Origin: Diplolepis rosae
Lineage: Eukaryota > Arthropoda > Insecta > Hymenoptera > Diplolepididae
Reading direction: 5' to 3'
Length of the DNA stretch: 64,000 nt
NCBI GenBank assembly: GCA_030998225.1
Contig: JAPYXD010000259.1
Location: 5,193,001 to 5,257,000, forward strand
Shown here in pieces: positions 1-12,214 of the stretch. Under the pieces are notes generated by a model. It was given only the letters and a program-made list of their open reading frames with translations, had not been told where the DNA came from and did not search any database. Position numbers and translations under genes: made by a program. Positions within the stretch are counted from its first letter, which is position 1; each line of letters opens with the position of its first letter.

Positions 1-81
1 TTATCCTATAAAAAACAAATACTAATTTGTTTAGTCAAATAATTATTGTGAATCTTATTTCCATTACTGAATTAATATTAT

Positions 82-87
82 TTTATT
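82..87 (-). terminator. Candidate polyadenylation signal of asp
   Basis: An AATAAA hexamer on the minus strand lies about 20 bases beyond the asp stop codon. Its place fits a very short 3' UTR. In such AT-rich DNA the hexamer is common by chance. Confidence 0.4.
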
Positions 88-107
88 TAAAATTTCTATG
101 GGATTCT

Positions 108-3100
108 TTACTCTTGATATTCGCCCAGTCTTCTTAATATTGAAGTTGTAGCGTGAAGAACATTACTGAAGAGACGAGGCAGTTTTTGTTTAAGTCCCCA
201 GTCTGGTTTTGGATTAGGCATCACTTCTTCCTTTGATTTAGGATTAGCAGTTATAGTTTTATGTTTTTTACGTGTTATTGTATCATAAAGGGAATTCAGC
301 AACCAGACGGATCGTGAATCATTTAAAACTGCCTGTAATTAAAACAGATTTAAATTTAGCTTGATTTTTCTAGATTTTTATATGAATGATAGAAAACTAA
401 TTACCCTTGCATAATCAGGATTTTCGACGAGGACCCACATTAAGGTGGCGAGGTGTAGAAATAGTTGAACTTCCTTTTCCACTGTGACAGTCAAAAGCCT
501 TGCCAAGGTTTCTATGTACTCAGGCTGAAAATTAGTTTAGAATTGTTAAATTAACTGATAGCTTTTATAAAGTATTATATAAGTTGAAAGGCTTTACGAA
601 TTTGCTTACCTTTAACACAAATGGATTCGAGGGAGGATATTTTGCGAGAGTCACCAAAGTGCTAGTTGCTCGCACACAGGCTTCCATCCATGGTACAGAT
701 CTATTGGATCGAACCAAGATCATGTAGATTTTGTCCACTAAACCAACTTTGCATACAGTTACACAACCGTTTGGCGATAAACGTGTTATAACGTCTGTAA
801 AAATATTTTAATGTTACAAGCACTAAATTTTCATTTATTTCACAATGTTTTAATTCTAGAATTTTAAAACCTTGTAATTTTTATTTAAGAGCTTAGATAT
901 TTAAAGCATAGAGATTTCTAACATTAAAAATGTTTAAATATCTAAGAAAATAGATAATTCCCTGTGCTCATAACTTTAATGCCTTATATTTTATTTAGTT
1001 TTAATTCCATACTTTTATGAATATTATCATGGATACTCTGATAATTACAGTAGCAAATATCCAAACCCACCTAAAGAAGAGAGGCACATTGACAGTCGAC
1101 CTAGATCATTAGAAAACAGGAATACATTAATTGACTCCTGCAATCTGTGCGATAACGTTTCTGCTGGTATCGCTCGTCTTGCAGCTCTTTCCGCCCTTTC
1201 TCTTAATTCTGCCATTTTCGCACATTCAACCTGCCTAACTTTATGACCTCTCCAAGCTGCTTGAATCTTCGTTGCGGCGTTTCCAATCCTCCTTGCTTCT
1301 TTAGCTTTTTCCTCCTTAATTTTTTTCTGTCTCAATACCTCTTCCCACCAAACTTCAATTAAAAGCACTGCCTTCTTACGAAGAATCAACAGTTCCTTTA
1401 ATCGCCTTCTCGCCAAAACAAGTTTCCAATATGCCTGGATTGTCAATACCGCCTTCCTCAGATCTTCATATTCCCTTCTGATCTCCTTTGCAAGAACCTT
1501 TGCTCGATATCTTCTCTGAAAACTAATGACGACAGATTTTTTTTGCAGATAATTATTTCTGCACTCTCGCATTATCAAAATCGATCTCCACCAACTTTGA
1601 ATTTTCACCACAGCCGTTTTGCATCGGATAAATTCTTTGACACATTCTCTAGTCTGGATTTTCGCTCGCCATTTTCTTTGTATCAAGAGAATTGCTTTTC
1701 TCGAGGTCAAGTATCTCTGCATCTCAATTTTACGAAGTTTATTTGCCCTGTGATGTCTCTGGACTACGGTAGCTGCAGACTTAAGTTCCAAGAATCTATT
1801 TCTGGCTTTTTTTCCTTCAACTCTTGCTCTCCAAAATGATTGAATTGTCAAGCATGCCTTCTTTATATTATTATACTTCCTCTGTTTGATTATCATCTTC
1901 CAGTTTGATTGAGCAACGATCACCGCTCGGCGATAGTCAACAAATTCTTGCCTGACTTTATTTCCTAGCCTCACTTCCCTCCACCGACGTTGAATCTTAA
2001 TCGCAGCAGCACGCAATCTTAAATAATCCTCCCTTGTTTTCAAGGTCAACTGATTCCTTCTTACTCGATTTTGCAAATAAATAGTTATTCTTCTTAATCT
2101 GAGATACTCAGCTCGTACTTTTATTCCAGAAATTTTATGCCTCCACCAACTTTGTAACTCAATTGCAGCTTTTCTTTTTCTTTCATAATCTTTTTTCACT
2201 GAGTAACTTCTCCACTGCCTCTGGATGTTAAGTACTGCTTTTTTGATTTTTAGGAATTCGATTCTTTCTAATCTAGCCAGTTTAGTGGCTCTCCATTTTC
2301 TTTGCAAAATGACTATGGATTCTCGAGTTTTCTTGAAAACTGCTTGTGCTTTTCTTTTACTCAGAGTGGCTCGCCACCTTCTCTGAATTATAATAGCTGC
2401 ATTGTGTCTTTTCATAAAACTTTTGAATTTTCGTCTTTCAATTAACATTCTGAACCAGGATTGGATTTTTACCGAAGCAGATTTCATTTGCTGGTAGTTT
2501 TCCTGCGTCTTCTGGGTTAATTTCTTTACTCGCCATCTTCGTTGAATATCTATAACTCGTGTTTTCAAATCTATGTATTTCTCACGTTGAAGTCTTGAAG
2601 TTTTTAAGTTCAACCACCAGGTTTCAATTAGCTTTACGACATTTTTCTTTCTTAAAAATTCCTCTCTAATTGATCTTGAAATGAGAATATTCTCGTACCA
2701 GGATTCGATACTCAAAACTGCGGACTTAATCTGCCAATAATTTCTCTTCACCCTCACCATTTTCCAATTTTTCTGAATAACTATAGTAGCCTTTTTCGTC
2801 TTTAAATACTTAGCTTGGCAAGCTTTTGTCTTTTGTACAGATTTCCACCAGTTTTGAATCTTTAAACAGCTGTTTTTCTTTATTCTAAATTCTTTTTGGA
2901 CGATAACTGACCTCCACCAGGATTGAATTTTAATAGAAGACATTTTGCAAGCCCGAAGTCGCGAAACTTCTGGTTTTGTTTCTCTGTATCTTCTCCAAGC
3001 TCTCTGAATAATGACCGTGCTTCTTCTTTTTTCAAGATACTTGTTCCTGTCTTCATTAATCGTCTTCTTTTCAATCCACATTTTTTCGAAGACTTTGACT

Positions 3101-6100
3101 GCGTATTTCATCAAGAGGAAATTATTCCGATCCATCTTCATGATCAGAACTCGTCTCCACCATTTTTGAATCTGTCGAGAAGCAATTAATACACGTTCAT
3201 AAGATTCTTGCTCCTGTTTCATCAATTTTAGAGCTCTCCATTTTGTCTGAAGGAGCAACACAGCTTTCTTCAATTTTTCAAATTCCTCTCTCTCCGCTCT
3301 CCCAGCAAGCTTTCCTCTCCATCGACCTTGAATTTTATAACAAACGTCCCTTAATTTTAAATACTCTGATCTTTCCTTTTGCATTAACTTCTTGCCTCTC
3401 CAAATTCTCTGAACCAGAATGACAGTCCTGCGTTTCTTTCTGAAACTCTCGACAAAAGGTTTTGTCTCTCGAGTTCTTCTCAACCATCTCTGAATTTTAA
3501 CAACAGCTGAAATAGTCTCCAAGAATTTATTCCGTTGTCTGATTCCCTCTCTTCGGAAAATCCATCTTTGCTGGATAACCCGAGCTGCTTCGTTTCTTAA
3601 TTTCTGGTTCTTCTCGTACTCTACTCGCAGTCGATTTAATGTCTGCTTTGATAAATAACACCTCCAGGCTCTTTGAATAACAGACGCTGCATCATTTCTG
3701 TGTTTCTTTAACAGATTCTTCACCCGCACCAACCAAAGTTTCGAACGCCACCAGGTTTGAAGACAAGATGCTGCCTTATTGAATCTTGGAGCCTGGAACT
3801 TATAGATGATCTGCCAAAGAAGAGAAAGTGTCTTTTCCCTATGACCATCAGCGATACTCTTAGGATCGATATCGCCAGTGAGAACGTAACCCGAATCTAA
3901 CAACGCCGTCAGGGCGATGTTCACATTGTGGACCTTCTGCAATCTCGATATCGCTGGAACTCTGCAATGGCATGTTAAGTCCCTCTTCCCTGTAATCAAC
4001 TCCATTGCTCTGCAAAGTCTTACTCCATCTCTTAAGTCTGAGCTCATATCATTAACAGCATAGTCAAACTCGTCCAAATAAGTTTGTTTGTGTTGAACAA
4101 CATATTTATGAGATCTCAGAACCTTTGTAATGTCGCCAATTCCACTTAGAATCTCTCTTGAAAAGGTCAGTAGAATTGATCGACTATCTTTGTGCGGAGC
4201 TTTCTTGTGGAAAAGACAAGGATTATGGCCTATTAGTTTATTTGTTTTGGCATAGTCAAGGAAGTAGACAAGGAGGAGGAACTTTCTTAACATGAATTTG
4301 TTTATGTGCGAAGTAAAGGAAGGAAGCTTCATACCAACGACTGTGGGATGAGAGTGTTGTTTGATAATAAACGGATCGGAGAAGAATCTAGAGATGAGAA
4401 ATCTTGTCAGTCCGACCAAGTCGTTGTTCGAATGCAGGGGAATCGTTTCTCCGTAAACTGTTTCCAAGCCTATTCTTAACCAAAGGGGATTATAGCTCAA
4501 GAAGAGCTCAAGGATCTCTTTTTGTAGACCAATGTCTCGGTGCAGATCTTTGTCGTCTCTGATGACAAGGATCTTTTCTTTTTCTATGCAGCTAGTTACC
4601 CCTGCAAGGGCGTTTATTACTTCATTGCTACGGAACATAGCACAGGCAGCCTTCCTCAGAGTATTTAATCTCGTGTTCGTGTGATATCGCGCAGAAACCG
4701 ATTCTTTGGATTCCGCGAGGACATTTTCTTTCATTCGACATGATTGCCAGACCTTTGCGATATCCACACAGTTCGTTTCCACGTCAGTGTTTAAATGTTC
4801 AGGTGGAGTCATCAGGGCATTGAGCCATTTCTGGAACTCCTTTTCCTGTTGGAAGACCCACTTCTCGTCGTAGAATAAAGTACTGGAGAGGAAAGGATCT
4901 GCAGTTGTGGTCGCAGCAAATGGATCCGGATTGCAAAACTTCATTATAAAGTCATTAGGGTCGTGAAGTTTTACGCTGATTTCTTTTTGAGTTTTAAGAG
5001 ACTGGTTTCCTTTCTTTCTAGTTATCCCCGCAAGGGAAAGGTTCGCTATTCTTACTCCAGGAATAGAAACGCTGTTGTTTTTGAAAGACTTGGTAAGTAC
5101 TTGTTTCTTTTTTAGCTGAGCTGTCTCGTGGTTTTTGTTTACTTTTCCATTCTTAGAGGGGGATATTTTCTTTATTTTTTCTGCAGGTCGATGATGTTTA
5201 CGTGGGGACATTCTGTGGAGGGGTCTGTGAGGTTTAGGTGGAGAGATTTCTAAAAGAAGGTTTTTAGAATCGTCGATTTCGAAGGTCTTTTCACTGTTTG
5301 ATAACTGATTCTTTTCTGTATTTTCTAGAGCTTTTTCAGTAATCATTCTTCTTATGGGGAAAATATTCTGCGGCTTGACCCACATGTCTGCTTCCAGAAC
5401 TTCCTTAACTGAGCTAGAATCCAGATTCCTGTAAGACGTGTTGGTGAACCTTTTGGGCGTTTCCAGATTCGAAAAATCGGTGGAGAGAAGTGAGGAAGAC
5501 GCAAATTCTGTTTTACGCTGTGGAGCAGGTGTTATGGGGGTTAGGGCTTCAAAATTATGGACGAGTCTAGTTGGTTTTATGAAAGGCTTATTATTTTTAT
5601 TTGGGGATGAAAGTGGAAAACAAGTGTTATTTTCTTTAGATTCCTTCTGAAGTTTCAAGTCGCTTATACTAAATGTGGTATTTGAATTAATGGAGTCAAT
5701 CATTCTACTGCCCTCAGATTTATTTCCGGTGGAACAACCTTGAGGAGAAAATTCAAAGACTTCATCAGGGGTTGCGGGGAATTTAGGAGTAAAATTAATA
5801 TTGTCGATTAAAAAAGAAAAGTCTGAGGTTCCTTGTGGTTTTCGAGGTGACAGAGAATCATCGAAATTATCTACAGATTCATCATTCTCCTGGATATTGA
5901 TCAAGTTTTGTCGATATTTTGGTGTGGTAACGTAAGTTTCTCTTCTCAAAATCTTTCTTTCAACGTGCTCTTCCGTTAATAAAAGACTTTCATTCTGCGA
6001 TGAGAAATTATAGTCTAGAACTTGAGTTTCAGACATTCTTTTCTTCGTTTCATTGAATTTCACGGGAGTTAACATGAAAGTTGTAGAAGAAAGGGAAGTG

Positions 6101-7274
6101 TTGGTGTAGACTTCTTTTCGCAGCTTTTTGGTCTGGATGAATCGATCATGTTCGACGTTTTTGCTCATATTTTCCTTGTCAGGTTCCTCAATATAACAGT
6201 CCATTCTTGTTCTTTTATTTCTGGGTTGCATATATTTTTTATCAAGGGAAGATTCCTTTTGGAGGGCTAAAATATTTCTAGAGGAATAAGAGGATTGTGT
6301 AGTGTTTGACGTAGAAATTAGAGGTTTTCTGATTTTTGACCGAGGTTTGAGATTATTTTTTCGAGGATCATTAGCTTGTAATACGAGAGGAACATCGTAT
6401 TTAATTCTACGACTGTCGGTCAGTTGAAGAATGTCACGCCAGGAACCATCTTCTTTGGGAGACCAATTTATTTTTAAAGTTGCACTGCTTTTCGGTTCAA
6501 TAAGTGCACTCGTGAAACTGAAGTCAACAAATCTTTCTGGAGGTGCACTCTTTGTGACAGTAATCTAGAACGGGCAATATTATTTAAATCTTAAGTTCAT
6601 AAAGAGACTAATTTAATTTCAACTTAGGCCCCAAATAATATTTGTCATTTTTAAACTCATTATAATTAAAATTTTACTTTTTTTTAAGTCAGTTTGGATG
6701 AGAATAATTTTCCTTGCGTAGATTTTTTATGCAGTTAAATATTTTTTTGAATAATGAAATTCTCGAATATTCACAGATTAAACGCATACTAATCGACTGT
6801 ATAGTGAATAATTTATATTTACAAGAACATTTGATGTCTACAAAAAGTATAATCTGTCAAGTACGTACATTTAAATTGCGATCGCTGATATTTTTGATAT
6901 GCAAAAAACTCTCTGCTATGGTATTTACAGAAGCCTCCATAGAAATGCGAGTTTGAGGTTGAAATGGTGCTAATACCAAACTAAAATCTTTGTTTGGTTT
7001 CACATTCTGAACAGAAGACTCAGAAGTCTTCTTCTCTTTAGGTGTAATATTTACCTGTCGAAACGAAAATATTGGTTATAACTAAAAACCTATATAACAT
7101 ATAGAGTAAAACTGTCATGGAAATCAATTTAATTAGAGAAGACGAAATTAGTAAGTTTGAATAAATAAGTGAATAAAAATCCACTCAAGGATACAATGCA
7201 GTAATGAATTTTCACTGAAATGTAAACAATAATCATACGTAGAGTATAAATAAAACCTGTACCTGAAAAAACAT
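108..7274 (-). CDS. asp: Abnormal spindle protein (Asp/ASPM), complete six-exon gene
   Basis: Coding exons on the minus strand are 7263-7274, 6869-7054, 1071-6564, 610-794, 405-524 and 108-332. They total 6222 bases (2073 codons plus stop), all joins are in frame and all introns are GT-AG. The first exon encodes only MFFQ. Residues about 25-115 form the ASH/MSP-like N-terminal domain (seen in the joined exons as LVLAPFQPQTRISME then VTKSAPPERFVDFSF). A long, poorly conserved, Ser/Lys-rich region follows to about 600, then a calponin-homology region about 800-985 (LLLVYFLDYAKTNKLIGHN and DLRDGVRLCRAMELITGKRD). About 32 IQ-type motifs of the form IQxxWR, spaced 22-27 residues, occupy about 995-1845. 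The C-terminal part, about 1845-2073, is helical. Family knowledge: Asp binds calmodulin through the IQ motifs, crosslinks microtubule minus ends and focuses spindle poles. The order and content of the domains make the call secure. The main 5.5-kb exon carries most of the protein and shows no lesion. Confidence 0.96.
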
Positions 7275-8393
7275 GATTGCTGGTATGAGTGAGGTTATTT
7301 TATCAATATTTCATAAAAATATCACTAAGAATCACTAAAAAATTAAGTAAACGCAAAAGCGCGGAATTAAAACTTGTTTAAAAGTAAAAGACATTGTAGA
7401 TAATTTTTCGATGACTGACCAGTTCCCTCCATATAACGGCTTTGACAGTCGTTTGAATTCATAACCTTAAGTCGCATTTTCAACGACAGGCAAGCGTGTT
7501 TTCCAGTTTACAATTAACTTTGGGTGCCATCCCAGGTGAGCGCAAGGGTACGTTTAGATCTTTGCATGCACGCAGGTTGCCATAGTAGATCGTAGCCTAC
7601 GAGAGAGAAAGAGACAGACAATTTTCCAGTTTCTTCCCTGCTACATGTCATGTATGCAAAGATATAAACGTACCCTAAAAGGGCCTAAATACAATTGACT
7701 CAGGGACGACAAACAGAACGTAAGAGTATTGTGTCTTCTTCTAATTGATCTAATCTAATCTTCTAATTGATTAGCTGTGATTGGTTAACATAACTCGCTC
7801 GCTGTTTTAAATATGATTTGGATTTTTTTCTAATAGCTGAATTGTAAATCTATAACTTGGATATTTATATAAAGGCTAATGAATACGAACAAGTGAAATA
7901 TGTAAACGGTTTTATTTGCTTTCTTAGTAAGATAAAGCAACAATTTTCGAAAAAATTAATGAGACTTAGTAAAAGGCTTGCACTAAAATCCCAACCAATC
8001 AAGAGCTTTGAAATGTCTTCGAATAATATGGCCGCCTCTCCACAATTTCCACTGTTTCGCTCTTACTTGTTTCGACACCGATCACGCAGGCTTCGGCTCC
8101 ATCCATATATTCTTACGTCCATACGTAGGCAGTACAACGGCGGCCATTTCCTGCCACTCAGAGATGGGTACGTATAATAAATCTGCTGCCACTGCAGCAC
8201 TAGCCTCATACTTGGGAAGTTTTGTAACTATTAGATTAGCTTTCGAGTAAAATTCGCTAATTGTGCCTTATTGTGCTAAGGCCAAATTAGCCGGCTAATT
8301 AACTGCGGCTAGTTATTATTTATGTATTGGAAGCATAGTCTTTATTGAATATGAATTTGGTAAAGAACATATTTTACCGGCAAGTTCACAACA
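7275..8393. other. Region upstream of asp, no gene recognised
   Basis: This stretch should hold the asp promoter, just upstream of the four-codon first exon. I see no clear TATA box for asp. It contains the small inverted-repeat element at 7546-7677 and a somewhat GC-richer patch at about 8020-8170 with open frames on the plus strand that resemble no known family. Nothing else can be supported. Confidence 0.5.
7546..7677. mobile_element. Small MITE with 26-bp inverted termini
   Basis: The left end AGGGTACGTTTAGATCTTTG is answered at the right end by its near-exact inverted copy CAAAGATATAAACGTACCCT. About 24 of 26 bases match. The 130-bp body has no coding content. The family was not identified. 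Confidence 0.6.
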
Positions 8394-10230
8394 CTAGCCC
8401 AAATGTCAGAGATGAGTTGGGAGATTGCTAAAGCAAATAAAGTAATGTATTTGATTTCGAGTGATTTTCCGCAGCGCGCCCTATTGCGAAATGCTCTTGG
8501 GAACTAAAATGAAAGGTTCATGCTACTACTTGAAGGGTAAAACAGAGCTACTGTTTATCACTTTTGCAGCGCCCCCAATTGCGTACAGCTTTTTCGGATC
8601 TTTTTCGAACTAAAATTAAAGGTCCGCGCTGTTATAATAACATGTGGGAGCACACACAATGAAGCGCGTCATGTCAGTGCATCCCCACTAACTTGCTTCG
8701 ATTTCACGCTGTCGGTTGTCGAGTTAAAATCAGAAATTGTATTTTTCTCGACTTCATGCAAAGGAGGCGCGAAATAGACTCAGAATTCAAAATTACGGAA
8801 TATAACATTAAAAAAATTACACTTTTTTTCTATATACTTTGAAAAATATTGATCTGAAATAAGTATCTAAAAGATTTTGTGAAATTTTAAGATGATTTAA
8901 ATACTTGAAAAATAATTTTTTAATGAAATTTAAAATCAATAAATGCTTAAAGATTCGAAATAAAATATCGATTTCAGCATTTTTTTTTAAATTATGTAGA
9001 GAATATTTTATAATAAGATATCATTCAAGATGAAATACAAGTTTAAAAAATGAAGGGTTTGAACATTTTTGTAATAGGTAACATCTTTGGCATGAAAATT
9101 TCGATAAATAAATGTAAATGAAGTTTTTGCTGATTTCAGGTAGTTCATCCACAAAAATTAGACTTCAGGCAAAAATAGATAAATTTTTTTTCAAGAATAG
9201 CAATATTATTATTGAAGAGATCATTTGGAAGAAAAGAGATTAGTTTCCAAGAAAAAAAATAATTCATTTAACAAATTTTATTTTTACCCGGACTTGATTT
9301 CTTATCGCTTCATACCAAATTTTAGAAAATGATGTGATTCTGTGAAATCACGGATAATTTTTTTAAGAAAAAGGCTTTCTACAACTTAACCGTTTCCATT
9401 TTTTGGAAATTATAATAAATTCTTTAATGGCTAAAAGCATTAAAAATAAAATTTCCAAAACAAAATTCTTGTAAAAAAATTACTGAATTTGGTAAAAACT
9501 TATTCATTTTAGAAATATGGAAACGGCTAGGTTGTATTAGGTCTTTTTCTTGAAAAAACGATTCTTGATTTATTTGAATCACATCATTTTTTTTTAAATT
9601 TGGTTTGAAGCGATAAGAAAAAATGTCGGGGTAAAAATAAAATTTGTTAAATTTATTTTTTCTTATGCTTCAAATATTTTTCTTGGAAATTAATCTCTTT
9701 TCTTTGAAATGATCTCTTCAATAATAATTTTTCTATTTTTGGAAGCAAAATTATCTTTTCTTACCTAAGACATATGGCAATTTCAATAGATGAATGTAAA
9801 TGAAGTGTTTGCTGATTTAAGAAAATACATAAATTGTATGTGAATTTACACCTCAAACTTTTCTTGATATGAAGCTAAGTCGACAAACGGTTGCTAAAAA
9901 ATAAAATACATTGAATACAATTTTTTGGAATTTAACATCTTTTACATGACAATTCGTATGTATACATATATATAAACTACCATCGGAAATTACAGATTGA
10001 CCTGGAGTTTCAACTTTCGTCAAAGTGTTTTATTTTATAGAAAGATATTACAAAAGAAATTTTAATTTAGATTTAGATTTCAAAAGGTTTTTTCAGTATG
10101 TCTTCATAGTGATTTCTTAACCTAATCAAAATATTTTTAGAAATTCTTTTCTGGATTCTATCTTGGGGTTGAACAGAATTCAAAAAAGTCATGCAATTTT
10201 TAAAATATGTAGCTTCTTCAAGAAGTTTTT
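8394..10230. repeat. Left arm of the 7-kb inverted repeat
   Basis: Matches 14080-15474 in inverted orientation with many substitutions and small gaps. At 8468-8640 it has two diverged direct copies of a unit that starts CAGCGC and ends AACTAAAATNAAAGGT. It is interrupted at 9139-9769 by a foldback MITE. Confidence 0.6.
9139..9769. mobile_element. Foldback MITE, family F1, copy 1
   Basis: Palindromic element of about 630 bases. The left arm (GGTAGTTCATCC, then ACAAAAATTAGACTTCAGGC) matches the reverse complement of the right arm, and AATATTATTATTGAAGAGAT recurs inverted near 9710-9730. The same family occurs at 33807, 44731 and 51264. The sequences just outside (about 9092-9138 and 9779-9826) are diverged direct copies of each other, longer than a normal target duplication, so they are probably units of an older repeat. 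Confidence 0.65.
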
Positions 10231-10650
10231 AAAAATCGACCTATATCATATTTTAATAAATTTAGAAATTTTTATCAAAATATTGATAGTTTGGATTTTT
10301 TGAATTCTTCAAATGAATGTAGTACAATCATCATTTGAAATTTGATGATTTTTCATTACCATCTTTGATTCTAGAGCAGAATCTAGCAGAAAAATTCCAA
10401 AAACATCTTAATTAGTTAGAAAAATAATATGCAAACTTACCTTTGAAATGAGACTACAGACTTTTGACAATGTTAATTAATTTTAGAGTTATTAATATTA
10501 TTAAGAAAGATCTAAATTTGATGTCTTCTAGATTCTCATCATATGAGAATTAAGGTTTTGGTTTTATGTGAAAAATAATTTTCGGAATTTTTATCAAATC
10601 TTTACGTTTTGAAATCCCCTGAGTCAGAAAAAACGGTTTTTACGAAAGTG

Positions 10651-10678
10651 TCTGTCTGTCTGTCTGTCTGTCCGTCTG
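10651..10678. repeat. (TCTG)n microsatellite
   Basis: Five perfect TCTG units followed by TCCG and TCTG. It lies inside the dispersed repeat, and the copy at about 60970 keeps only a short remnant. Confidence 0.9.
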
Positions 10679-11048
10679 CAGTAGTAATAGGTCATATACT
10701 CGATAACTCTGTATAGAAAAAAATTGTCGGATTAAATTGAGCTCATGCATACATTATCGCAGCTGAAAAAGTAAAGACAAGTTCGTTAACCAGCTACATC
10801 CGACAAAAATTGTCAAAATAGGAGCATTTTTTGTGTTTTTGAAAAAAACTTTATGAAAAAACCAAAACTTTTAAGACTGGTTTCTGATAATTCTCGTAAA
10901 TCTCTACTAATTATCCTGATAATATTTTGCAATTAAAATAAATTTAAGAAAGTTACAGTATATTAAAACTTGAAAAAAGTCAATATCCATTTTCCAGTTA
11001 AATTATACGAGATACGAATAAAAGTTATGATAAAAAATGGTTTACTAC

Positions 11049-11062
11049 ATAAAGATCTACAA
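11049..11062. repeat. Target-site duplication, left, of the Penelope-like insert
   Basis: ATAAAGATCTACAA, identical to 12201-12214. The uninterrupted version of the host repeat at 53959-53975 has a single similar ATAAAGATATACAA. Confidence 0.8.
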
Positions 11063-12200
11063 CAGTAATAACTGTAAAGTGACATGTTTGATGACATGTC
11101 TGCTATTATATTGACCCAAAATTCACAGAATTTTTGTTAATTTCTCATTTTTTTGGCATTGGGTCAGCCTCTTTTTATTTTCTTCTATTAATATTATCAA
11201 TGCTACCTACGATAAAAAACGCAAAAAAAGAGAGAAGGCAAACGTTTCGGCCACATATGGGGGCCCTCTTCAGTGCCATAAATTAAAAGATTAATTCAAA
11301 ATTTTCGTAAAAGATAAAAATGTAGAAGATAGTTAAAATAAGGATAATAATGAAACTCAAAATCTTATCTCATTGCTTGCAATTCAAAATGAAGAAGTCC
11401 AGTAAGCAACAACACGAATTGGAAAAAATATGTAGAATTCACTGTATATAGAAAACCGGATAAAATGAACGAAAAACTTAGAAATTTGTAAACAACAGGC
11501 TAGAATTTTTGTTTGTTTTTTTCCCTTTATAAAGAACGGATGACCATTTCTTCGACCGTTATATTATTATATCATATATAGGTTTGGTTTCGTCGGTCTT
11601 AGGGTCAATAAAACAACATTAAAGAAAAATTATTGAATCAATTTATATCAATAAAAATATTATTATTTCAATAAATTGTAAGGCTGAAATTATGAATATT
11701 AATCGAATTTGCCATGGCATTATTTAACATATGATTTTCAAGTTTGTATTCTCAAGCTTTAGCACGCTTTTCATTATTGGTGAATTTAATTCAATTTATT
11801 GTATCTTCGTCTCTCTATCCCAAAGTTTGCGTTGCTTCATCGGATTGTACACACCGTATTATAATGTAATTTAAAATTATTGAAGCCCTCAATCTTTGAG
11901 GCTTTAATTTTAATAACATTTTCAAGAATAAGACTGAATCTTCATGTGTGTTTTCGTTTTTTTGTAATTTATGTAAGTACTTATTTATTATATCAACACA
12001 ACATATAAAATAGTTCTCTTTGGAAAAAGAATTTTGATGGTAAATTGATTTGTTCAATTTTTAGTGACATATATATTCCTTGAAAAAGACCCGCAGTGAG
12101 GTTGAAACATAGGAGAATTTTTGACCAAATATAATGAAGGAGTTTTTTATAGAATGTTGTTTTATTGACCGCAAGACCGACGAAACCAAACCTATATGAT
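11063..12200. mobile_element. Decayed Penelope-like element with 14-bp target duplication
   Basis: The 14-mer ATAAAGATCTACAA stands on both sides (11049-11062 and 12201-12214), and the other copies of the surrounding dispersed repeat have it once. Inside, a plus-strand fragment at 11435-11478 reads EFTVYRKPDKMNEKL. This resembles the (V/I)YRKPT motif near the C-terminal end of Penelope-like reverse transcriptases. A minus-strand motif at 11243-11275 has a hammerhead-ribozyme core, and a related plus-strand motif lies at 12081-12108. Both are typical of Penelope terminal repeats. The termini 11571-11620 and 12151-12200 are inverted copies of each other. Most of the coding region is gone. Confidence 0.6.
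11243..11275 (-). ncRNA. Hammerhead-ribozyme-like core
   Basis: On the minus strand the motif reads CTGAAGA, then a GGCC/GGCC stem around a short loop, then GAAAC. This fits the hammerhead core CUGANGA - stem II - GAAA. Penelope-like elements are known to carry such ribozymes with minimal stems. I could not identify stem III and the cleavage site with confidence, so activity is unproven. Confidence 0.4.
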
Positions 12201-12214
12201 ATAAAGATCTACAA
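12201..12214. repeat. Target-site duplication, right, of the Penelope-like insert
   Basis: ATAAAGATCTACAA, identical to 11049-11062 and directly abutting the inverted terminus that ends at 12200. Confidence 0.8.

Noticed and set aside
1543..1839. Plus-strand open frame antisense to asp
   Set aside because: It lies inside the asp IQ-repeat exon and its codons follow from the opposite strand. No family signature.
7857..8250. Two overlapping plus-strand open frames upstream of asp
   Set aside because: They overlap in different frames, have mixed composition and resemble no protein family. The patch is more likely repeat-derived.
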